From: Bacillota bacterium
GTDB taxonomy: Bacteria > Bacillota_E > Symbiobacteriia > Symbiobacteriales > Symbiobacteriaceae
Reading direction: 5' to 3'
Assembly: GCA_003242675.1 (NCBI GenBank)
Contig: QGVE01000030.1
Span: 1 to 22,400, forward strand
DNA length: 22,400 nucleotides
Shown: positions 15,738 through 22,400 of the stretch, piece after piece
Numbering within the stretch: the first letter of the stretch is position 1
Layout: the number at the start of each line of letters is the position of its first letter
Notes under the pieces: generated by a model
Databases searched by the model: none
What the model was told of the DNA's origin: nothing
Seen by the model: the letters and a program-made list of their open reading frames with translations, nothing else
Program-made: the position numbers and the translations under genes

Positions 15738-18512
15738 CTACGGCTGCCGGGCGCCGCTGCCGAAGGGACCGCTCAGCGCGCCGCCGGAGCCGTTTCCGGC
15801 GTCGCCGGCGCCGGGCGGGCCCTCCGCGCCGCCGGGGGAGTCACCCGCCTGCCCGCCGTGGGCGGATCCGGGGTCGCCGCTGCTCCCGGGCGTCGCTGTG
15901 CGGCCGTTTCCGTCGTTCCCCCCGTTGCCCGGCGAGCGGCCGCCGCTGCCGGCGTCAGGGCCGGCGTCCGCAGAGCCGTCGCTCGCGGCGCCGCCGTTCT
16001 TCCCGGAGTTGTTCCTCCGGCCCGGCCGGCCGCCGCCGTTTCCGGAGCCGTCGCCGTCATTGCCCGGAGTGCTGTCGCCCGGCGGGGCGCCGTCGCCGTT
16101 GCCTTTGTCAGGAGAGCCGCCGTCCGGGCCGCCCTTGTCTTTCACCGGGGTGCAGTACTCCGTGGGCACTTCCCGCCACCAGTCGGCCGGCCAGTACCGC
16201 CAGATGTTGTTGGGGTTGGTCGGGTGCTTGACCCACGTGGTCGGCCGCTTGATCAGCGTGAGCGTCTCCGGAGTGCCCTCGCAGCCCTCCTGCCACAGGA
16301 CGTACTTCTTGATCTCCCGCCCGTCCGACGTGGTCAGGAACGGCACCTGGACGACCTGCACCTGCTGGAACCAGGTCTCCGGCTTGGGTTCGTGGCCCAC
16401 CAGGAACCAGTCGGTCTTCACCTGGTCCTCCGGGCACCAGACGGAGGGCTGGTTGCCGGTCAGGGCGCAGACCTTCGCCTGCACCACGCCCCGGGGCCGC
16501 TCCCAGTCCGCCGGCGGCTCCTTGTAGAACTCGTCCATGATCGCCGTCCAGATGCGGGTGGGCGGACCGGCGCCGGTCCACTTCTTCCAGCCCTGGCCGC
16601 CGGAGGGCAGCGGCCGGCGCACGCCGTCGTCGTTGTCGTAGCCCGTCCAGACGGTGACCACCAGGTCCGTGGTGAAGCCGATGAACCAGGCGTCGTGCCA
16701 GTCCTCGGTCGTCCCCGTCTTGCCGGCGGCGGGCCAGCCGTGCCAGCCCTTCGTCTCGGCGGCCGGGGTGCCGCGCTGGATGACGCCCTTCAGCACGTCG
16801 ACCATCAGCCAGGCGGATGCCCGGTCCACCACCTGCTCCACATTCGGCCTGGCCTCCCAGATGACCTCGCCGTACTTGTTCTCGATGCGGGTGATCACCA
16901 CGGGGTCGGTCTTCTGCCCCAGGCTGCCCAGCACGCCGTAGGCGATGGTCATCTCCAGGGGGGTGACGCCCCGGGTGAGGCCGCCCAGGGTGAGGGCCAG
17001 GTTCTCGTCGTTGTAGGCCGGGTCCTCCTCACGGGAGACCAGCGGCAGGCCCAGCTTCTTGCCGTACTCCAGGCCCTTGGCCGGCGTCACGGCCTCCAGG
17101 GTGCGCACGGCCGCGGCGTTGCGCGACTGCTCGACCACCCACCGCATGGGCTTCAGGCCCGCGTAGTTGTACTCGTAGTTCTCGGGCCAGACGTTGGTCC
17201 CGTCCTCGTTCAGGCGGGGCGGCGAGTCGTCGATGATCGTCGCCGGCCCCCAGCCCAGGAGGTCGATGGCCGGCAGGTAGGCCACAATCGGCTTGATGGT
17301 CGAGCCGGGGTCCCGGCGGGCCTGGGTGGCCCGGTTGAAGCCCAGCATGTGCTTGTGCTCCATGCCGCCCACCAGCGCCAGGACCTCGCCGGTGGTGTGG
17401 TCCATCACCACCACGGCGGCCTCGGGCACCTCGGTGTCCTCGCGGCCGCTGTACTCCACGGTGGCCGCCGGCATGATCTCCCACAGCTTCTCCTGGACGA
17501 TCCGCTGCTTCTCGGGGTCCAGGGCGGTGTAGATGCGCAGCCCCTTCTGGTAGAGCTCCTCGGGGCTGAAGGTGATCAGGTTGTACTTGGCGGCCTCCTC
17601 GGGGTCGGTCAGGATCTGGATGACGTAATCCACGTACCAGTCGCCGGTGAAGGTCACCGTGGCGGGCGTGATCTCGGCCGGCCTGAGCTCGGGCGGGTCG
17701 TTCTTCAGCCGCTCGGCCTCGGCGGGGTCAAGGTAGCCCTGCTCCACCATGAGGTCGAGCACGATCGCCCGGCGCTCCAGGGCGCCCTCCCAGTTGGTGA
17801 AGGGGCTGTACTCGGAGGGGCCCTTCAGGATGCCGGCCAAGAGCGCCCCCTCCGACAGGGTGAGCTCGCTGGCGTGCTTGGAGAAGTACATCTGCGCCGC
17901 GGCTTCAATGCCGTAGGCTCGTCCGCCCCACGGGACCGTGTTCAGGTACAGTTCCAGGATCTGATCCTTGGTGTAGCGCCGCTCCAGCTGGATGGCGATG
18001 AGCATCTCCTGGACCTTGCGCTTGATGGTCTGCTCCGGCGAGAGGAAGGCGTTGCGGGCCAGCTGCATCGTGATGGTGGAGCCGCCCTCCAGCTGCGACC
18101 CGGGCATGCCGAGCAGGTACTTGATGTTCGACCAGACTGCGCCGGCCAGCCGGATCGGGTCGATGCCGAAGTGGTTCCTGAAGCGGCGGTCCTCGACGGC
18201 GATCACGGCGTTCCGCACGTCGACCGGGATGTCCTCCAGCTCGACCAGGGTGCGGTGCTCGTCCAGGGCCAGCTCATAGACCTTGTTGCCGTAGCGGTCG
18301 TAGATGACCGACGAGAGGTCCGGGTCGAATTCGTTGAAGGCCGGCAGATCCTGATAGGCCTGGTACACGTACGCCGCAGCCAACCCGGCGCCGCCGATCA
18401 TGACGCTGGCGAAGATCAGGAAGGCGAAGAGCAGCCAGCGGTGCCTGCGCCTGCGCTTCTTCCCGGGAGGCGGTTTCGACGGTGAACTGTTTGGCCGTCG
18501 TGTATTCGGCAA
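15738..18512 (-). CDS. Class A penicillin-binding protein (bifunctional transglycosylase/transpeptidase)
   Basis: The protein has 924 residues. A short cytosolic tail with KKRRRRHR precedes one transmembrane anchor (about 25-50). The GT51 transglycosylase follows, with AVEDRRFRNHFGID (catalytic Glu about 107), GGSTITMQLARN (about 143-154) and ILELYLNTVPWG. The transpeptidase has the serine motif STIK (about 404-407), SRN (463-465) and KTG (598-600). It polymerises and crosslinks peptidoglycan outside the membrane. After the catalytic part a Cys-containing extension (CALTGNQPSVWC) leads to a roughly 134-residue tail made almost only of Gly, Pro, Ser, Asp, Ala and Asn. TTG 18512 is chosen because GGAGG (minus strand, 18525-18521) lies eight bases upstream. 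The gene is divergent from tyrS. Confidence 0.94.
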   Translation of the reverse strand: MPNTRRPNSSPSKPPPGKKRRRRHRWLLFAFLIFASVMIGGAGLAAAYVYQAYQDLPAFNEFDPDLSSVIYDRYGNKVYELALDEHRTLVELEDIPVDVRNAVIAVEDRRFRNHFGIDPIRLAGAVWSNIKYLLGMPGSQLEGGSTITMQLARNAFLSPEQTIKRKVQEMLIAIQLERRYTKDQILELYLNTVPWGGRAYGIEAAAQMYFSKHASELTLSEGALLAGILKGPSEYSPFTNWEGALERRAIVLDLMVEQGYLDPAEAERLKNDPPELRPAEITPATVTFTGDWYVDYVIQILTDPEEAAKYNLITFSPEELYQKGLRIYTALDPEKQRIVQEKLWEIMPAATVEYSGREDTEVPEAAVVVMDHTTGEVLALVGGMEHKHMLGFNRATQARRDPGSTIKPIVAYLPAIDLLGWGPATIIDDSPPRLNEDGTNVWPENYEYNYAGLKPMRWVVEQSRNAAAVRTLEAVTPAKGLEYGKKLGLPLVSREEDPAYNDENLALTLGGLTRGVTPLEMTIAYGVLGSLGQKTDPVVITRIENKYGEVIWEARPNVEQVVDRASAWLMVDVLKGVIQRGTPAAETKGWHGWPAAGKTGTTEDWHDAWFIGFTTDLVVTVWTGYDNDDGVRRPLPSGGQGWKKWTGAGPPTRIWTAIMDEFYKEPPADWERPRGVVQAKVCALTGNQPSVWCPEDQVKTDWFLVGHEPKPETWFQQVQVVQVPFLTTSDGREIKKYVLWQEGCEGTPETLTLIKRPTTWVKHPTNPNNIWRYWPADWWREVPTEYCTPVKDKGGPDGGSPDKGNGDGAPPGDSTPGNDGDGSGNGGGRPGRRNNSGKNGGAASDGSADAGPDAGSGGRSPGNGGNDGNGRTATPGSSGDPGSAHGGQAGDSPGGAEGPPGAGDAGNGSGGALSGPFGSGARQP

Positions 18513-18580
18513 GTGAAACACCTCCAACGAAGGGAAAGCAATTCGCTTCGCGCGGCGAGACTCCTGTTGGTGGCCAGGAA

Positions 18581-18609
18581 TTGCGCCGGTGGACAGCCTG
18601 TGCTAAAAT
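18581..18609 (+). promoter_or_regulatory. Promoter of the T-box-tyrS transcript
   Basis: TTGCGC (18581-18586) and TAAAAT (18604-18609) are spaced by 17 bases. The predicted start near 18616 is just ahead of the T-box stem I, which fits the usual arrangement. Confidence 0.65.
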
Positions 18610-18615
18610 GTGGTG

Positions 18616-18901
18616 ACAAACGGCGAGGACGGAGAGAAGTAGACGGCGGCGCTTCCGCCAGAGAGGGGTTGGTCGGTGCGAAACCCCGGAGCCCGGCGTC
18701 GAAGTACACTCCTGAGCCGCCCGCCGAGTCCAGCGGCCGTGTGGCGCCTGCCTGGCGCCTTACTGGTTAGATGGATAGACCGGGCCGGAAGTTCCCCGTT
18801 ACCGGAACGCAAGAGGGGGCCCTCCTCGGGGTCAACCAGGGTGGTACCGCGGTGCCGTGAGCGCCGTCCCTGGGCAGGACAGCCGGGCAGGGCGCTTTTT
18901 T
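18616..18901 (+). promoter_or_regulatory. T-box riboswitch, tyrosine-specific
   Basis: The conserved T-box sequence AGGGTGGTACCGCG lies at 18838-18851. Its TGGT (18842-18845) can pair with the ACCA end of uncharged tRNA-Tyr. Upstream, a structured stem I region contains GAAGTACACT, in which TAC (18705-18707) is a tyrosine codon placed where the specifier loop is expected. A terminator and T-run end the element, and tyrS follows. Uncharged tRNA-Tyr is expected to stabilise the antiterminator and allow read-through. The 5' boundary is approximate. Confidence 0.92.
18860..18901 (+). terminator. Regulated terminator of the tyrS T-box
   Basis: AGCG (18860-18863) and CCCTG (18868-18872) pair with CAGGG (18888-18892) and CGCT (18893-18896), with an internal bulge, and TTTTTT occupies 18896-18901. 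It directly follows the T-box sequence, the position of the competing terminator. Confidence 0.85.
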
Positions 18902-18926
18902 CGGCCCTGTTATACGGGAAGGACGG

Positions 18927-20153
18927 ATGAAGATGGGTTTCCTGAGCGTGGACGAACAGATGAAGATCCTCATGCGCGGCGTGGCCGACATCGTGACCGA
19001 AGAGGAGCTGCGCCGGAAGCTGGAGCGGTCGGTCAAGACCGGCCGGCCGCTGCGGGTGAAGCTGGGGATTGACCCCACGGCGAAGGACCTCACCCTGGGC
19101 CACACGGTTCCCCTGCGGAAGCTGCGGGACTTCGTCGAGCTGGGCCACCAGGGCGTGCTGATCATCGGCGACTACACCGCCATGGTGGGCGACCCCACCG
19201 GGCGCAACGAGGCCCGGCCGCAGCTCTCCCACGCCGAGACTACCGCCAACGCCGAGCGCTACCTGGAGCAGGCCGCCCGGGTGCTGGACGTCAGCAAGCT
19301 GGAGATCCGGCGCAACAGCGAGTGGCTGGCGCCGATGTCCTTCGCGGACGTCATCCGGCTGGCCGCGCAGTCCACGGTCGCCCGCATGCTGGAGCGGGAG
19401 GACTTCAAGAAGCGCTACGAGGAAGGCCGTCCCATTTACATCCACGAGTTCTTCTATCCGCTGATGCAGGGGACCGACTCGGTGGCGGTCCAGGCGGACG
19501 TGGAGCTGGGCGGGACCGACCAGAAGTTCAACCTGCTGACGGGCCGGGACCTGCAGCGCAACGCCGGCCAGGAGCCCCAGGTCTGCCTGATGACGCCCAT
19601 CATCGAGGGGCTGGACGGGACCCAGAAGATGTCCAAGTCCCTGGGCAACTACATCGGCCTCGACCACTCGCCGGACGAGATCTTCGGCCGGACGATGTCG
19701 ATTCCCGACACCCTGATCATCACCTATTTTACATACTTCACCGACGTGCCGCAGGAAGAGATCGAGCAGATCAAGGCCGCCATGGCGGCCGGGGAGAACC
19801 CGATGAAGTTCAAGAAGCAGCTCGGCCGGGCGATCATCACGACCTACGGCGGCACCGAGGAGGAGGCCCGCCGGGCCGAGGAGCGCTGGGTCGCCCAGTT
19901 CTCCCGGGGCGAGCTGCCCGAGGACATCCCGGACGTCGTGATCCCGGCGGCGGAGCTGCCGATGCCGGCGGCCCGGGTGCTGGTCACCGCGGGCCTCGCT
20001 CCCTCGCTCAACGAGGCGCGCCGGCTGATCGAGCAGGGCGGGTTCTCGGTGGACGGCGAGCGGGTGACCGACCCCCGGGCGGAGCTCATGCTCCGGCCGG
20101 GCCAGGTGCTGAAGGCAGGCAAGCGGAAGTACGGCCGGGTGGTGCTGAAATAA
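18927..20153 (+). CDS. tyrS: Tyrosyl-tRNA synthetase
   Basis: The protein has 408 residues and charges tRNA-Tyr in the cytosol. Class I signatures are present: KLGIDPTAKDLTLGH (about 45-59, the HIGH-like motif) and KMSKS (234-238). DYTAMVGDPTGR (82-93) is also typical. The C-terminal 65 residues form an S4 RNA-binding domain (AARVLVTAGLAPSLNEARRL and GGFSVDGERV). The form is that of the TyrZ-like bacterial enzymes rather than the shorter-linker TyrS type. ATG 18927 has GGAAGGA only three bases upstream. ATG 18933 has nine-base spacing and may be the true start, which would shorten the protein by two residues. Control is by the T-box leader immediately upstream. Confidence 0.96.
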   Translation: MKMGFLSVDEQMKILMRGVADIVTEEELRRKLERSVKTGRPLRVKLGIDPTAKDLTLGHTVPLRKLRDFVELGHQGVLIIGDYTAMVGDPTGRNEARPQLSHAETTANAERYLEQAARVLDVSKLEIRRNSEWLAPMSFADVIRLAAQSTVARMLEREDFKKRYEEGRPIYIHEFFYPLMQGTDSVAVQADVELGGTDQKFNLLTGRDLQRNAGQEPQVCLMTPIIEGLDGTQKMSKSLGNYIGLDHSPDEIFGRTMSIPDTLIITYFTYFTDVPQEEIEQIKAAMAAGENPMKFKKQLGRAIITTYGGTEEEARRAEERWVAQFSRGELPEDIPDVVIPAAELPMPAARVLVTAGLAPSLNEARRLIEQGGFSVDGERVTDPRAELMLRPGQVLKAGKRKYGRVVLK

Positions 20154-20166
20154 GCCGCAAGGACTG

Positions 20167-20201
20167 GGCCGGGGCAGGAGCGCCCCGGCCTGTTCGCGTT
20201 T
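20167..20201 (+). terminator. Intrinsic terminator after tyrS
   Basis: GGCCGGGGC (20167-20175) pairs with GCCCCGGCC (20182-20190), a perfect nine-base stem with a six-base loop, followed by TGTTCGCGTTT. It starts about 13 bases after the tyrS stop. Confidence 0.78.
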
Positions 20202-20439
20202 ATAGATGACCATGAGGTACCCGTCGGGGGTCCAGTGGGGGTACGCCGGCACGGGGATGCTCGCCTGCCGCCTCGTCGCCAGCTCGAGCAGGGTCGCCAC
20301 CCGGTCGCGCCCACCGCCGCGCGGGGGCTCTAAGCCGGCGCGCGGGCCCTGCCGCAGGGCACAGGCATGTTCCCGCACCGGAGGGGCATAGGCTGGCTAT
20401 GTCCGAAAGGCGTGCCCGAGGACGGGGAGGGGGAGGGCG

Positions 20440-21195
20440 ATGCGGGGCTTCAGCCGCACGGGGCCGCTTCGTGGGTTGGGCCGGAGCCCGGCGCGCCTCC
20501 GGTTCCGCCCCCGGGGCGGGCCAGGGTTCCAGCTCCGGCGATGGCTCTACCGGCTGCGGTTCCGCCGGACCTGGCTGCGCATCCCGATCCTGGCGGCGGC
20601 CGCGCTCTACCTCCTCGTCCGCATTGGCGACCTCATGCTCCTGCAGCCGCTCACGGCCGTGGCCGAGGTGGAGGCCAGGCGGCTGGGGGCCGCGGCCGTC
20701 AACCGGGTGGTCGCGGCGGAGGTCAGCCGGACGCTGGCGGGCGCGCAGGTGGTGGAGTACATCCGCGACGAGGGCGGGCGCATCGCCGCCTATCACGTCA
20801 ACACCCCGCTGGTCAACCGCGTCGCCAGCGAGGCGGCCGTGGCGGTGCAGGAGGAGCTCCGGCGCCTGTCCGAGACGCCCGTGCGGCTGCCGCTCGGCGC
20901 CCTCACCGGCTCCCCGCTGCTCTCCAACCTGGGCCCGCGCCTCTCCGTGCAGCTGGTGCCGGCGGGTTCGGTGACCATCACGGTGAAGCAGGAGTTCCGG
21001 GGCGAGGGGATCAACCAGACCCGGCACCGGGTCTGGCTGGAGGCGGCGGCGTCCATGCGCATCATCCTGCCCCTCACCACCCAGGAGGTCCCCCTGGTCC
21101 AGGAGCTGCCCCTGGCCGACACGGTGATCGTCGGCCCGGTGCCGAGCGCCCTCTACGGCGGCAGCCTGGGCGGGGTCACGCTGCCCGCCCGGTAG
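20440..21195 (+). CDS. yunB: Sporulation protein YunB-like
   Basis: The protein has 251 residues. A long Arg-rich cytosolic N-terminus precedes one transmembrane helix (about 47-64, IPILAAAALYLLVRIG). The extracytoplasmic part carries YunB-type blocks: PLGALTGSPLLSNLGPRLSV, VTITVKQEFRGEGINQTRHR, and AETVIVG-like LADTVIVGPVPSALYGG near the end. In Bacillus subtilis yunB is expressed in the mother cell under sigma-E and is needed for normal sporulation, with the molecular role unknown. Here no clear sigma-E promoter was found by eye. Purine-rich GGGGAGG (20424-20430) is nine bases from ATG 20440. Its basic N-terminal extension (about 45 residues) is longer than I would expect for the family. 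Confidence 0.85.
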   Translation: MRGFSRTGPLRGLGRSPARLRFRPRGGPGFQLRRWLYRLRFRRTWLRIPILAAAALYLLVRIGDLMLLQPLTAVAEVEARRLGAAAVNRVVAAEVSRTLAGAQVVEYIRDEGGRIAAYHVNTPLVNRVASEAAVAVQEELRRLSETPVRLPLGALTGSPLLSNLGPRLSVQLVPAGSVTITVKQEFRGEGINQTRHRVWLEAAASMRIILPLTTQEVPLVQELPLADTVIVGPVPSALYGGSLGGVTLPAR

Positions 21196-21291
21196 CCGCG
21201 GCGGGCGGAGGCCGCCCCTGGGTGCGGCGCCCGGCCCTTCAGTCCGGTCTGGAGGTTTGTCCCGGCGGGTGGTAGACTGGTCTCGGAGGAG

Positions 21292-21310
21292 GCCGGCGGG
21301 TCCCGCCGGC
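21292..21310. repeat. Perfect 19-base palindrome upstream of the first E1-like gene
   Basis: GCCGGCGGG (21292-21300) and CCCGCCGGC (21302-21310) are exact inverted arms around a single T. It lies 29 bases ahead of ATG 21340 with no T-run after it, so it could be an operator or leader hairpin. In GC-rich DNA such palindromes also arise by chance. Confidence 0.35.
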
Positions 21311-21339
21311 AATCGGTCGGACGCGAAGGGGTTTTGCGC

Positions 21340-22104
21340 ATGGCGGAAGCCTGCTTCACACCAGCGGAACGGGAGCGGCTGGCCCGGGCCTCGGTGCTCC
21401 TGGTCGGGTGCGGGGGCCTCGGCTCGCCGGTGGCCTACGCGCTGGCCGCCGCCGGCGTCGGGCGCATCGGCCTCGTCGACATGGACCAGGTGGACCTCTC
21501 CAACCTGCAGCGGCAGATCCTCCACCACACGGCCGATGTCGGCCGGCCCAAGGTGGAGAGCGGCCGGGAGAAGATCCTGGCCCTCAGGCCGGACATCCGG
21601 GTCGACACCCACCCGGTTGCCCTCACGAGCGAGAACGCCCTGGACCTGTTCCGGCAGTACGACCTGATCGTGGACGGCTCCGACAACTTCGCCACCCGCT
21701 ACCTGGTCAACGACGCCTGCGTCCTCACCGGCAGGCCCCTGGTGCACGGCTCGATCTTCCGGTTCGACGGCCAGGTGACGACCTTCGTGCCGGGGCAGGG
21801 CCCCTGCTACCGGTGCCTCTATCCCACGCCGCCGCCGCCGGGCGCGGTGCCCTCCTGCGCCGAGGCCGGCGTCATCGGCGTGCTGCCGGGCTTCATCGGC
21901 AGCCTGATGGCGATGGAGGCGGTGAAGCTGATCACGGGGCGGGGCGAGCCCCTGGTCGGCCGGCTGCTGATCTACAGCGCCCTGGACATGGACGTGTCAG
22001 AGGTCCACATCCGGCGCAATCCCGACTGCCCGGTCTGCGGCGACCACCCCACCATCCGGGAGCTCATCGACTACGAGCAGTTCTGCGGGGGGGTGGGACG
22101 ATGA
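21340..22104 (+). CDS. ThiF/MoeB/HesA-family E1-like adenylyltransferase
   Basis: The protein has 254 residues. It adenylates the C-terminus of a ubiquitin-like sulfur carrier (ThiS or MoaD type) using ATP. Visible motifs are the nucleotide loop LVGCGGLGSP (21-30), DMDQVDLSNLQRQ (47-59) with the Asp, Asn and Arg of the ATP site, GRPKVES (68-74), and DGSDNFATRYLVNDACV (112-128). The segment VPSCAEAGVIGVLPG (170-184) has the conserved Cys173. Zinc ligands CYRC (156-159) and CPVC (230-233) are both present. No rhodanese domain follows, so it is the short form. ATG 21340 has GAAGGGG eight bases upstream. No carrier protein gene is visible in the window, so thiamin, molybdopterin or another sulfur pathway remains open. 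It overlaps the next gene as ATGA. Confidence 0.93.
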   Translation: MAEACFTPAERERLARASVLLVGCGGLGSPVAYALAAAGVGRIGLVDMDQVDLSNLQRQILHHTADVGRPKVESGREKILALRPDIRVDTHPVALTSENALDLFRQYDLIVDGSDNFATRYLVNDACVLTGRPLVHGSIFRFDGQVTTFVPGQGPCYRCLYPTPPPPGAVPSCAEAGVIGVLPGFIGSLMAMEAVKLITGRGEPLVGRLLIYSALDMDVSEVHIRRNPDCPVCGDHPTIRELIDYEQFCGGVGR

Positions 22105-22400
22105 GCCTGACCGAGCAGGACATCCTGCGCTACAGCCGGCACATCATCCTGCCCGAAGTCGGGGGGAGGGGCCAGCGGCGCATCAAGGCGGCCGCCGTGC
22201 TGGTGGCCGGCCTGGGCGCGGCCGGATCCGCCGCCGCCCTGTACCTGGCCGCGGCCGGGGTGGGCCGCCTGACCCTGTGGGATCCGGCGCCGCTCAGCGA
22301 AGCCGACCTGGAGCAGGCCCGCCGGGCGGCCCGGGGCGACCGGGGCCGGAACCGGGCGCCGGCGCCCCGGGGAAAGCCCCTGGCCATCACCCCCAACCCC
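22101..22400 (+). CDS. Second ThiF/MoeB-like protein, partial and with degenerate active site
   Basis: One hundred codons are visible before the window ends. The start, LRYSRHIILPEVGGRGQRRI, is a strong MoeB/ThiF N-terminus, followed by VLVAGLGAAGSAAALYLAAA and GVGRLTLWD, corresponding to the nucleotide-binding beta-alpha-beta unit. Where the first E1-like protein has DLSNLQRQ and GRPKVES, this one has PLSEADLEQARRA and an Arg/Pro-rich stretch, so the Arg, Gln and Lys that contact ATP appear absent. ATG 22101 overlaps the preceding stop by four bases, implying co-translation. It may be an inactive partner subunit. The rest of the gene must be seen to judge. Confidence 0.8.
   Translation, partial: MSLTEQDILRYSRHIILPEVGGRGQRRIKAAAVLVAGLGAAGSAAALYLAAAGVGRLTLWDPAPLSEADLEQARRAARGDRGRNRAPAPRGKPLAITPNP

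Larger units (their letters stand above)
18513..18926. other. Divergent control region between the PBP gene and tyrS
   Basis: This gap holds the ribosome binding site of the penicillin-binding protein gene at its left end, a plus-strand promoter at 18581-18609 and the complete T-box leader of tyrS. No clear minus-strand promoter for the penicillin-binding protein gene was identified. Confidence 0.7.

Noticed and set aside
15486..18485. Open frame of about 1000 codons on the plus strand opposite the PBP gene
   Set aside because: The minus strand carries a complete class A PBP with all motifs. The antisense frame has no recognisable domain and starts inside the intergenic hairpin region.
20200..21747. 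Long minus-strand frame across yunB and the first E1-like gene
   Set aside because: The plus strand encodes conserved YunB-like and ThiF/MoeB motifs. The antisense reading is low-complexity with no motifs.

Overview
The window reads as chromosome from a very GC-rich (about 70% by eye), endospore-forming Firmicute, most likely Symbiobacterium or a close relative. That assignment is inferred, not searched. The evidence is a Tyr-type T-box leader before tyrS, a CIRCE operator (the HrcA heat-shock site), a YunB-like sporulation protein, MutS2 and a YdiF-like ABC-F protein, all Firmicute-typical but in Gram-positive-like high-GC DNA. Coding density is high. No tRNA, rRNA, CRISPR array, insertion sequence or phage gene was seen.

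Left block, plus strand (1-6370): the 3' end of a membrane protein, then a strong promoter and a terminator-like hairpin in the leader of an ABC-F translation-factor gene. After it come a DUF421/YetF membrane protein, an alkaline-phosphatase-superfamily metalloenzyme and mutS2, closed by an intrinsic terminator. The last bases of this block face the terminator of the next block.

Central block, minus strand (13716 down to 6380): one tightly packed five-gene operon. In transcription order it encodes a sugar-1-phosphate nucleotidyltransferase, a GT4 glycosyltransferase fused to an alpha/alpha-barrel domain, a phosphomannomutase/phosphoglucomutase, a Gfo/Idh/MocA-like oxidoreductase and an HD phosphohydrolase. 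Adjacent genes overlap or are separated by no more than about a dozen bases. The single promoter has a near-perfect CIRCE inverted repeat at its predicted transcription start. This predicts HrcA repression and heat induction of an NDP-sugar/glycoside pathway. It is the most unusual observation in the window, because CIRCE is classically found before groESL and hrcA-grpE-dnaK.

Right-centre, minus strand (18512 down to 13976): a class A penicillin-binding protein with a roughly 134-residue Gly/Pro/Ser/Asp-rich tail and a perfect 15-bp terminator, then a metabolite:H+ symporter of the major facilitator superfamily.

Right block, plus strand (18581-22400): T-box leader, tyrS, terminator, a YunB-like gene, and a pair of overlapping ThiF/MoeB-type E1-like genes. 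The second of these runs off the window and appears to lack key adenylation residues.
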